Source: Vanrija pseudolonga | Taxonomy: Eukaryota; Basidiomycota; Tremellomycetes; Trichosporonales; Trichosporonaceae | Length of the DNA stretch: 64,000 nucleotides | Direction: 5' to 3' | Assembly: GCF_020906515.1 (NCBI RefSeq) | Contig: NC_085851.1 | Coordinates: forward strand, 2,790,001-2,854,000 | Shown: positions 11,907-21,656 of the stretch, in pieces | Position numbering within the stretch: position 1 is the stretch's first letter | Layout of the letters: the number at the start of each line of letters is the position of its first letter | Translations under genes and position numbers: made by a program | The notes under the pieces: model-generated | The model's input: the letters and a program-made list of their open reading frames with translations, nothing else | Databases searched by the model: none | What the model was told of the DNA's origin: nothing

Positions 11907-12786
11907 CTAGTACATCTCGAGACTCTGGGCCGTCAGGACCACCCACCCACGGCACACTCACCATCCCATCGTTAATCTCATAGTCCTGCAGCGTGACGTG
12001 GTCCTTGAACATGGTATACCACTTCTTGAGCTGGATCTTCTGCGCCGACGTGCCCGTCTGCGCGGCGATCAGGCGCTTCAGGTCGCCCACCGTGTCGGTC
12101 GGGAGGCACTTGACGCGGACTTTACGTCCCATGCGGTCGTTGGCGATCACTTCGATCATGCGGCCGGGGCGGATGGTCGGGGGTGCGCTGGAGCCGGGGG
12201 CGGGCGGGCGCTGTGGCGGCTGGGCTGTAGACGCGGCTGATGGCCTCTCGCGGTCGCGGTCGTCGCGCCGGTGATCGCGGTCCCTGTCGCGGTGTTCGCG
12301 GTCGCGGTCTCTGTCCCTCCGATCGCGGTCGTCTCGATCCCTGTACCGATCCCGCTCACGCTCGCGGTCGCGGTCCTCTCTCCTGTACTCCCGGTCCTTG
12401 GGCTCGCCGCGCACGCCGAGCCGGTCCAGCGGGTCGCCGGTCCGCTTGAAGCTCCCCGGCGCCGAAGCGACGGGCACGACGACGTTGCCCATCGTATTCC
12501 GCACGCCCTGCTCGCGCGAGCCGCCAAAGCGGCGGGGCACCTCTCCGCGCTCGCGGCGCTGCGCGCGCTCCTTGGCCGTCTCCTCCTCCTCGACATACGC
12601 CGCGCCCGGCGCGCGCGGTGGCGGCGGGGCCGCGCCGCCCTTCTTGTAGAACGACAGCTCCTTCGCCTTGCGCTGCGACCACTGCTTTGGTGGCGGCGAG
12701 CGCGAGCGCGAGCGGTCGCGCCGCGGTTCGCGGGACGGCGAGGCCGAGCGCCGGCGTGATCTTTCTGGTGAGGGCGAGGCGGGCAT
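11907..12786 (-). CDS. RS/RD-rich protein with C-terminal UBL5/Hub1 domain
   Basis: A 280-residue protein in two exons (12786-11962 and 11924-11907). The last 75 or so residues are a full Hub1/UBL5 ubiquitin-like domain: [48 protein letters not shown] and, after a 37-nt intron, the end SLEMY followed by a stop, matching the family's usual end with two tyrosine-region residues and no GG. Hub1/UBL5 normally stands alone at about 73 residues, binds the spliceosomal proteins Snu66 or Prp38 through HIND elements and influences splice-site choice. Here about 200 residues precede it: an SR-like start ([17 protein letters not shown]), a middle with a [18 protein letters not shown] patch, and a long Arg-Asp/Arg-Glu dipeptide tract (about 12240-12390), typical of splicing factors. 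The reading frame is open throughout with no intron between the parts, so I read it as a real fusion. The domain-initial Met could also serve as an internal start; that would need transcript data. Confidence 0.88.
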
Positions 12787-13016
12787 AGTGGTGGGATGGA
12801 TGAGGAAAACAAAGAGTTGATCGAGTTTGAGCTCGTTTGACTTCGAAGTTGTTGGTGGCGATGTGGGGGGAGCGGATAAGTGGTGAGGAAGAGGCGGGCC
12901 CCCGCATTCCTCCTCCACCAGTCGACGAAGATCGCGTCCATCGCGTCGTATGTGATGATGATCATTTCCATTTCTCTTTCTACACTTCGGCACAACTCTT
13001 ATCCTTTCAAATCAGT

Positions 13017-16000
13017 ATGGAAGGCCTAGCGGTACATGGCGAGGGCTCTTCCTCGCGCGCGAGGCCACCCCGGCAGTCCCCTGCCAAGGCAGGCAGCAGC
13101 AAGGGCACCAAACGACAGCGCCCCTCGTCCCCCGCGCAGAAATATGACGAGGAGGAGGAAGACGCACCCCCCATCGAGCTGGATGAGGTGAGCTGACCAG
13201 GGGTAACACGTGTAGCTCACCCCAGCTATATGTCACCCTCCGCACCGACATCGTCGGTGTGCAGCACTACAGAGGCCTCGTCGGCAGAGGCGAGTATGTC
13301 CTCCTTAGACGGCAGCCGAACAACCCGTACGACAGCAACGCGGTGCAGGTGAGAAGGATAGGGTGTCGATGCTAGATATCCACTCACGTATCAGGTCATA
13401 AACGCCACCGGGCAGCAGGTCGGCCATGTGCCCCGCGCCGTGGCAGCCAAGATCGCGCCGCTCATGGACCACAATCTCATCGCAGTCGAGGGGCGGATGA
13501 TCGGGCAGAACCTCGACCGCGCGCTGCACTACAAGCTCAAGATGTGAGCTACACAAAACGCTTGCCGCAGCTGACAACCAGTGATATGCTCATCTACGCC
13601 CGACCGTCGCACCGGCGCTACCTCGAGCCCGAGCTCGAGTGGGCTACCCCTGGGCAGCTAGGCTTCGACCGCATGAGGCAGGCCGAGGCGGCACAGGCTG
13701 CCAAAGGGAAGGGCAAGGGCGATGGTGCTGGATTATCTGCACAGGAGGCTGAGTTGGGTAGACTCCTGAACAAGTTGACCGAGGTCAAGGAGGAGGAGAA
13801 GTTTGCGAACAACGTCATGGTGAGTGGGCCGTCCTCTCACGTATCACTCACTCTCCAGTCCGTTCTCACAGCCGACTTGGACGTCGCCAACCTCCCACCA
13901 CATCCATCACCGCCTTCCCTGGCCTCGGGTGACCTACTCGTTGACCTTCTGCCCCACCAGTCCCAAGCCCTGCAGTGGATGGTGGAGCATGAGAACCCCA
14001 TTCTCCCGAAGAAGGTCGGTGACGCCCCTGTCCAGTTCTGGGCGCGCCATGCACCGGAGGGAAAGACGCAAGAGTACTGGGTCAACATTGCCACCAAGAC
14101 GCCACAGGTCGACACGCCTACACTGGGACGTGGTGGTATCATCGCCGACGGAATGGGCCTAGGTCAGCTCAACTCTAGCTTGAAGAGGAAAGCTGACCCC
14201 CCCAGGCAAGACCCTCACCACTCTCGCGCTCGTGCTGGCGACAAGAAAAAGCAAGCCTGCGTCTGGGTTTTCCAATGCTACTCTCATTGGTGAGCTCACG
14301 AGTATTGGTGCTTGAACTCATGCTGCAGTTTGCCCCCTGTCCGTCCTTAGCAACTGGGAGAAGCAAATCGAGGACCACGTGGTAATCGGCAAGCTAAACT
14401 CGTACACGTATCACGGCGCAGGAAAGGGCATTGGAGCCACCGCCGTGTCACAGCATGACGTGAGCTCCTCCACCACCCACGGAGCTGACAGGCAGGTTGT
14501 CTTGACGACATACCAAACTCTTGCAGCCGAGATGCAGGTGCCTGCGGGGTCGAGCACGCCCACAGGCAAGAGTAAGAAGGCAAAGACAACGAGCACCTCG
14601 GGCCCCCTCATGAAGGTCAAGTGGAAACGTGTCGTGGCAGACGAGGGCCACGTTATGAAGAACCCGAAGGCGAAGAGTAGGTGTCGAGTTCGCAATACTC
14701 TCTCACCTGCCCAGTGACCCAGGCATTTGGTGACCTGCAAGCGGAGCGCCGCTGGGTCTGCACCGGCACTCCGATCGTCAACTCGGCTGCCGACCTCGGG
14801 ACCCTCCTAACGTGTCTCCGTCTCTGCGTGCCACTTGATGACCCACAGATCTTCAAGTCGCTCATTCTCCGCCCCATCAAAACGGGATTAGGCGAGGCCA
14901 GCCGCCTGCTGCAGGCAATTGTCGGCCAAGTCCTCCTCCGCCGCACGAAGGAGAGCAAGGACAGGAAGGGAAAGAAGCTCATTAACCTGCCAAAGATCGA
15001 GTACTACCAGTGCCCCGTCAAGCTCGACCCCGAGACGAGGAAGCTGTATGATGAGGTCCAGGTGGAGTCAGCAAAGCGTTTCCAGGAGAGCGTGGCGACT
15101 GGTGGGGTAGGTAACCTACACACGTCATGAGCTAACCTACCAGACCGGTGCCAATGTCCTGTCGATGTTGACCAGGAGTAAGTCGGATGTCAGGTTCGGT
15201 GAGAGTGTATCTGACGTCCCAGTGCGCCAGCTGTGTCTCTCTGCCGACATGATTCCAGCCGACTATCTCGAGACCCTCCGCAACATCGATACGTCACCTG
15301 CTGGTCCATCTGTTTCCATCTTGTCGCTCCAGCCGGAGCAGAAGGAGAAGCTGATAGAGAAGCTGCGTCAGGCGATTGCCGACCAAGAGGAGTGCTCGGT
15401 GAGCAGCTTGCGCGATATTCCCTAACCGCTTCAGGTTTGCTTCGATGTGCTTGATGACCCTCGGATCACAGACTGCGGCCATCCATGTCAGTTATATGAC
15501 TCGCTATGTATTACAACTGACCTCGCCCAGTCTGCTTGCTCTGCATCACAGAGGTTATCAATCGCCAAGCCCTGTGCCCCATGGACCGCCACCCTCTTGC
15601 TCTCAGCTCGCTTCTTGAACTCCCACCTGATGTCGACCCCAGCTCAGCGGAAGACAACGTCGTGAAGCCTCCAACGCGCTCAGCCAAGATCAGCGAGCTC
15701 GTTCGCTACCTCAAGGCATTCGATGCCAACGACAAGACTCTCGTCTTCTCCCAGTTCACGACCTTCCTCGACCGCGTCGCTGGTGTGCTCCAAGAGGAGG
15801 GCATCACGTTCTGCCGCTTTGACGGGACCATGCCAGCCAAGAAGGTGAGCTGCATTCGCTGAGAACCGAAGCTGACAAGTAGCGCCAGCAGGTCATCGCC
15901 CAGTTCCAGACCCCAGTGACGGACGACAACCGCGACAACAACCCCGTGGTTATGCTCATCTCGCTCAAGTCTGGCGCCGTGGGCCTCAACCTCACCGCCG

Positions 16001-16430
16001 CTAGCAATGTCTTCCTTGTGGGTTCGCTTTTAATCATGATCTAACCCATGTAGTGCGACCCATGGTGGCAGAGCGCGATTGAAGCCCAAGCAGTCGACCG
16101 CGTTCATAGGGTGAGCTGCCACGGGACTATCCAGCTAAGCTCGCAGATGGGGCAGCGCAAGACTGTCCGCGTTTTCCAACTCATCGCCGAGGACACGATC
16201 GAGTCCAAGGTTCTTGATATTCGTGAGCTGAACGAAACCCTGCGTTGAGCGACTAACCAGCTTCCAGAAAAGCGCAAGGACGACCTTGTTGCAAAGGTGA
16301 GCTCACCACTCAATTTCAACAGCTCACACCACAGGCATTCGAGAAGTCGGGAACGCGCGAGGTCAAGGCCGCGAAGAAGCAAGGCCGTTTTGAAGACCTC
16401 AAGGAGCTGATTGGCGTCGTCACCAAGTAA
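13017..16430 (+). CDS. RAD5/HLTF-type HIRAN-SNF2-RING DNA repair helicase
   Basis: Predicted DNA translocase and E3 ligase of post-replication repair. The order is HIRAN domain (DIVGVQHYRGLV, PNNPYDSNAVQ, GQQVGHVPRAVAAKIAPLM), SNF2 N-lobe (DLLPHQSQALQWMVEHE; motif I GGIIADGMGLGKTLTTLAL split by an intron at 14163; motif II VVADEGHVMKNP; motif III WVCTGTPIVN), C3HC4-type RING inserted in the helicase (CSVCFDVL, DCGHPFCLLC, CPMD) and helicase C-lobe (KTLVFSQFTTFLDR, SLKSGAVGLNL, EAQAVDRVHRMGQRKTV). About 17 short introns leave roughly 880 residues. DEGH rather than DEAH is normal for this subfamily. The eighth zinc ligand of the RING is Asp instead of Cys. The start is the first in-frame ATG, with a basic Ser/Pro-rich leader. 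It is divergent from the UBL5-domain gene (230 bp apart) and convergent with the RAD7-like gene (125 bp between stops). Confidence 0.93.
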
Positions 16431-16555
16431 TCATTGGCTACTCATACGATACACATTGCCTACATGCGTGGTATCGGCGGTATGCCTGTATACAATGCGG
16501 ATGAATACAACATACTACAGGTGTGAATGCTGGAGTGGCGGCTCGGTTGTTCACT

Positions 16556-18478
16556 TCACAAGGCATGCGTCTCGATGCCGACAATCTTCAGGCCACGCTT
16601 GCGGGGGACGTTGTCCGTGAGGTGGTTACAGCCTGGCAGCGTGAGTGAATGACCTCAAAATTAAAGAGGAGCGGTCACTCACCCCAGACACGGATCTCCT
16701 TGATAGCAGGACACCCATCAATGATGTCCTTGATGGTAAAGTCGGTGACGTGGCGGCACCAGCTGAGGTCCACCACACCGAGCTTCTTGCAGCCGGCGAG
16801 GAGGGACACGGCATCGGCGTCGACATTGCGCCATCCGAGCAGGGACAGCCGCTCGATGGTGGCATCGCTCTGCTTGATGAGCGCACGCAGGCTCTGCCCG
16901 GCGAGGTCGTGCCCCTTCTCGAGGTCGAGGTGGGAGAAGCCGGGGCGGCGGTGCTTGAGGCGCGTGTCGAAGAAGGTCTTGACCGCCGCGTCTGTGAGAT
17001 CAATGTCGCGCAGGGAGAGCTTGGTGAGCTTGGGGCAGTGCTGCGCGATCGAGACAAGGACGGCGTCCGAGAGCTCGGGGTTGTAGTCTAGGTTGAGGGA
17101 GGTGAGGTTTGCGCCCACGGCCTGGAGGAACGTGTCGAGCGCGTCGTCGCTCAGCGCTGTGCCGCCCGGGCTGGAGAGCTCGAGCGAGTGCAGGTGCTTG
17201 AGCTTTGCGAGCGGGATGAGGAAGTCAGAGTCGAGCTTGCCGATCTCGGCGAGGTGCAGCGTGCGGAGGTTGGGGCACGACTTGACCAGCACTTCGATCG
17301 TCTCCTGGTCGATGCGGGGCGACTGCGTGATGGAGAGCGACTCGAGACGGCTCCCAACCGCCTTGAAGAAACTGATCCAGCCCTCCTTGCGCACGAGGAA
17401 GGGGCCGTACAGCTCCAGATGGCGCAGATGACGCAGAGACTTGCCCCAGGCTTCCAAGGTCTCGGTCTGCATCTGCCCACAGTACTGCAGGTTGAGGGTG
17501 ACGAGGTTGGGGCATAGGTTGGCCATGGCGAGGTACGACTCGTGAACAAGCACTGGTGTGAGTGGCTGTCCAGGGACTTATCACTCACAAGTGCAGTCGT
17601 ACATGGTCAGCTCGGTTCTGTCGACCGAGTACAGCAGCGTGGCGGTTTCTGGCGTCAAGCGGCGGCTCTTACAGATGATCTTGCACACCTTGCCCATGTT
17701 GACACTTCCGATGTCACCGAGCGCCTCGACCTCCTCGATATACTTGCCGATCATCTGGATACAGAGATCGGCGAGAGGTGTAGGGCCCTTTGTGACCTCG
17801 TAGTGAACAATCTTCTCACGGGCGGCCTTCTTGGGTGCGGCCTTGGCCGGCGCCTTCTTCTTGCCGAAGGCTTCGAGGCCGAGCTTGGGGCAGCACTGAA
17901 CGCACAGCCACGTCTGTGGCCGGCGGGGGTGTTCCTTTGTGTATTGCGTCTGAGGTCTTAGCTTGACGTGCGCGGCGCAGTACAGCTACGACATACCACA
18001 GTGAACTTCTTGCCACACTCGCCACAGTTCATGAAGCTTCCGTTGCCCTTGAGCGCAGACGGCTTGATGGAAGCACCAGCTCCCGCCGCGACGCTGGTAG
18101 CACGCGAGCCCGAGGCAGGCGTGTTAATGGCTGACGACACGGCGGTACTGATGCCGTTCGACGGCGTCTCAGCGTCGAGGTCATCCGAGTCGATGGAGAG
18201 TGCGCGGCGGCGCTTGGGCGGGCGCGCGTCGAGGTCGTCGCTGTCGACGTCTTCCTTCTCCTCTTCGATACGCGACGGACCCGCTTCAGCGTTGGGCGCG
18301 GTAGTGTCTTGCTCCGTGGACTGGTTTCCTCCGAGCTGTGGCTCGACGCCGAGACCCTGTTGTTTTCATGTCAGCGTGTGTGTGTGCAGTCCAACGAGCA
18401 ACGCACAGCGAGGAACGATGTGAGGGCAGAGGTGGGGCCGCGCACGGCTGCCCCGGCGCGTCCGCGTCGTCCTGCCAT
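16556..18478 (-). CDS. RAD7-like nucleotide excision repair protein, LRR
   Basis: Likely subunit of a Rad7-Rad16 type complex in global genome excision repair. The start at 18478 gives MAGRRGRAGAAVRGPTSAL; after a 50-nt intron comes an acidic stretch with KRRRALSIDSDD, then a Cys pair block (NCGECGKKFTV and, in the next exon, WLCVQCCPKLG) that matches the N-terminal zinc-binding region of RAD7 proteins, then a Lys/Ala stretch. From MANLCPNLVTLNLQYCGQM onward there are about eight leucine-rich repeats (for example CPNLRTLHLAEIG, CPKLTKLSLRDIDLTD, CKKLGVVDLSWCRHVTD). The last exon adds CNHLTDNVPRKRGLKIVG and a stop at 16556-16558. It shares a 229-bp promoter with thymidylate kinase. Confidence 0.9.
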
Positions 18479-18623
18479 TGCTGTGCGTGTTGTGAGTGAG
18501 TGGGAAGCGGTGAGGACAAAGTTCGATAGCAACAATCAGCCCAGGATCGCGCACCCTCGAAATGATCAGCACGGTCAAGGTTAGTCAACTGCGCCGACCG
18601 TGGGAAAGTGGAGATATGACCAG

Positions 18624-18629
18624 ACGCGT
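18624..18629. promoter_or_regulatory. ACGCGT (MCB-like) site in shared promoter
   Basis: The hexamer ACGCGT, the core of the MluI cell-cycle box bound by MBF-type factors, lies 146 bp upstream of the RAD7-like ATG and about 80 bp upstream of the thymidylate kinase ATG. Thymidylate kinase (CDC8) is a known MBF target in yeast. The hexamer also occurs by chance in GC-rich DNA, so function is inference. Confidence 0.45.
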
Positions 18630-18707
18630 GCCTGGGACGCGCCGCGTCGAAAGTCAACAGTGCGATTGCCGCTCGTCTCGACTGCATCAACATAATCACC
18701 ACCAAGT

Positions 18708-19576
18708 ATGGCCAGCAGCTCGAATGTGGGTAGCTCGAAAGAGGGCATTTGTGCACGACCTAACTCGCCCCAGCCCCATCCTACACCCCGCGGCGGGTTC
18801 ATCGTCCTCGAGGGACTCGACCGCACGGGCAAGTCGACCCTCGCGCGCGAGCTCGTCAAGCTGGCCGAGGCGAGCGGCCGCAAGGCGAGGCTGCAGGTGT
18901 TCCCTGGTGGGGTGCCTCTTCGTCATGCACTCTGTCACCCACTGACCTTCAGACCGTACCCTGCCATCCGGCAAGACAATTGACGCGTACCTCCGCAAAG
19001 AGCTCGAGCTGGACGACGAGCACGTCCACCAGCTGTTCAGCGAGAACCGATGGGAATGCGCGTGGGTGTAGTCAGCCGATGCCGTATCACCCACTGACTC
19101 CTCAGCGAGGGCATCAAGCGTGATCTCGCAGACGGCACGTGGATCATCACGGACCGATACGCGTTCTCCGGCGCGGCATACACCATGGCCAAGGTACGAA
19201 CATACGTGCCTCCATTGTGAAGCTGACAGCCCAGGGCCTCTCGCTCGAGTTCTGCACCAAGCCCGATATCGGCCTGCCGCGTCCCGACGCAGTGTTCTAC
19301 CTCACTGCGTCGCCCACCGCGCTGGCCCAGCGAGGGGGGTACGGCGAAGAGCGGTACGAGCGCGTCGAGTTCCAGACGCGCGTCAAGGCGCAGTTTGAGG
19401 CCGTCGCCGCGCAATTCAAGCGAGACCACGGAGAAGCAAGGTGGAAGACATACGAGACGGAGGGGACCGTGCCGGCTCAGCTCGCTACGGAACTGTACGC
19501 TGAGGCTGAGCGCCTCGTCGCGGCTTCGGGACCGGACGTGCCCCAGCTGTGGGTCGCGGAAGCTGGCGCTGCATAG
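18708..19576 (+). CDS. CDC8: Thymidylate kinase (dTMP kinase)
   Basis: Phosphorylates dTMP to dTDP for DNA synthesis. Seen: P-loop GGFIVLEGLDRTGKSTLARELV, the dTMP-binding DR pair in WIITDRYAFSGAAYTMAKG, LFSENRWECA, and PDAVFYLTASP followed by the lid GGYGEERYER. Five exons (18708-18725, 18774-18906, 18953-19061, 19106-19193, 19235-19576) give 229 residues, close to the family's usual 210-220. The 48-nt first intron is a multiple of three and has no in-frame stop, so unspliced RNA would give a 245-residue product with 16 extra residues before the P-loop domain. The start is the first ATG after the shared promoter with the RAD7-like gene. Confidence 0.95.
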
Positions 19577-20107
19577 CGGCGACCGCCAGCGATGACGGAG
19601 GCGATCTAGCAACCGGCGTAGACATGAGAGCACTTGCATTGCGCGGTTGCACATGGAACTGGCATGACCAGGCGTGCCATCGGCTGCACGGAGCAACAAC
19701 AGCATACGTCAATCGGCGCCCGGTTCCGGCCGGCTGCGCCAGCAGTGAAACAAGGAATGGCATGCCATGCCTCAATCTCATGCCTCATTTAGTGAACGTG
19801 ACCTCCAAACTTGGATTACCGCCCCTCTAGCTTCTCCAGGTGCTGACTCCCGCCTGTCGTCGCTTATCAACCACAGAACGTAGATGGCACACCACGCGGT
19901 CCTTGCGCCAGATCGCGGATCAGTAGCCTCGACGTATGGCTTCTTGTCGTTCGTGCTAATCTGCACGTATGACGCCGTGGTGGGCGTCTCTCACGCCATG
20001 GAGTGCATAAGAATGGCCGTCGCTGTCGATGTCACTTACGCCCCTACTTACTCCCCTCCCCTGCTTCACTCGCCACTCACCCAGCCTCTAACCCAACGTC
20101 ACCCACA
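19577..20107. other. Intergenic between two plus-strand genes
   Basis: About 530 bp holding 3' UTR and promoter. The last 80 bp before the ATG at 20108 are C/T-rich, as in other promoters in this window. No gene seen. Confidence 0.5.
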
Positions 20108-21231
20108 ATGAGCACCATCAAGGCCGTTATCCACGACACGGCGGTAAGCCACTCAACAGCTCGTCGTCGCCAGCTCACAACCCCAGACCACAGCCTCAGT
20201 CCACGACGTGCCCAAGCCGACTCCCGGGCCGTCCGAGCTCCTCGTCAAAGTCTCGCATGTGGGCCTGAACCCCGTCGACGCCAAGCTGGGGCAGCCGGGC
20301 TCGCGCGTCGGCTTCGACTTTGTCGGCGAGGTGGTCGCGCTGGGCGCCGACGCGCCGTCGGACAAGTTCAAGCCCGGCGACCGCGTCAGCGGCATCGTGC
20401 ACGGCTCGGCGCTGCCAAACCAGGGCACGGCGGCCGAGTACACTGCCGTCGAGGCGGCGTTCGCGTTCCACATTCCCCAGTCGGTTGCCGACGCCGACGC
20501 GGTCACGTACGACACGTCGGCGCTCACCCCCGCCATCGCGTTGTACGACAAGCTCGGCCTGCCCCTCCCGCCTGCGACGGTGCCCGGCTCGCCGTGGTTC
20601 CTCGTGTCGGGCGGCGCGACGACGGTCGGGCTCTTCGCGATCCAGTACGCCAAGCGTGCAGGCCTGCGCGTGATCGCGACGGCGAGCAAGCGCTCCGAGG
20701 CGCTCGTGCGGTCCTTTGGCGCCGACGTCGTCGTCGACTACCATGACCCCCAGGCGGCGATCGCGCAGGTCAAGAACGCGACGGCCGGCGGCGAGGTCGC
20801 GTACGCGTTCGAGGCGGCCGGCACGTGGGACATTATCCTCGGCAGCATCAAGCCCGGCGCAAAGGTCTCCACCGTCACGGGCCCGCCCACGACGCCGCCC
20901 GCCGGCGTCGACATCGCGCCCGTGTGGCTGCTTACCGCGTTCAAGACTGTGCGTGGAGCGAGCACAGAGATGACATTGCTGACCATCCGCCCCAGGCCCC
21001 CGCAATCTTCCCGTACAACGGCCGTGACGCCGCCGCGCTCGCAGCCGCCGTGGCTCAGCTTCCGGCGTTCATCGACGCCGGCCTCAAGCCCATCCCCGTC
21101 GACTTGCGCTCTGGCCTCGAGCGCATTCCCGAGGGCCTGGACGAGCTCCGCGTGGGTACTGCGCTACTGAATGTTGCTGACAGTTGTAGGCGGGCAAGGT
21201 GTCGGGCAAGAAGCTCGTGTACAAGATCTAG
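20108..21231 (+). CDS. MDR-family NAD(P)H reductase, quinone/enoyl type
   Basis: Medium-chain dehydrogenase/reductase without catalytic zinc, 332 residues in four exons (20108-20143, 20184-20948, 20996-21151, 21190-21231). The GroES-like part shows PGPSELLVKVSHVGLNPVD and GFDFVGEVVALG. The cofactor site is VSGGATTVGLFAIQYAK followed by VIATASK, the pattern of NADPH-using members. The zinc-binding Cys and His residues of alcohol dehydrogenases are absent. Fungal relatives include trans-enoyl reductases and ToxD-like proteins, some of them in metabolite clusters, but no synthase gene lies nearby, so the substrate is unknown. It ends KVSGKKLVYKI, the usual family C-terminus. Confidence 0.88.
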
Positions 21232-21656
21232 GGGAGACTAAGCTTGTTCCAGTTTAAGCAAGTGGCCGTTCACTGTTGCTACCTATGACGTTGGACTCAA
21301 TGGCTTGAATGTATGAGATCTGCGAGGCAGTTTGGCGGCTTGGCAAGACTGTGCGCCAGCAACGGGATCACCAATACGCTCACCGTCAGACCCACGCCCG
21401 CAGCTACCTATGAATGAATGCATGATAAAACGTGAACACAGCCAAGTGTGAGAGTCATGAGGATGCCGAGACTATTGTATGGCGCAAGGCTGACCATATT
21501 ACGAACCACTGAGGTTTGGGGGGGAGGGGGAGCATGCTAGTGTCCAGAGTGAGGATAAAGTGTCCATGGGGGTGAGAGGCACATGTGACGAAACTCTGTG
21601 TATAGGGGAGGGAGGAGAGAGGGAGATTGTCCAGCAGAAAGACAGTTTGACAACAT
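21232..21656. other. Convergent 3' intergenic region
   Basis: About 425 bp between the stops of a plus and a minus gene. AT content is higher than in the flanking exons, consistent with two 3' UTRs. No gene seen. Confidence 0.5.

Noticed and set aside
20196-21005. 269-codon minus-strand ORF opposite the MDR reductase
   Set aside because: Antisense shadow of a GC3-biased coding exon; Arg/Gly-rich and without a domain.
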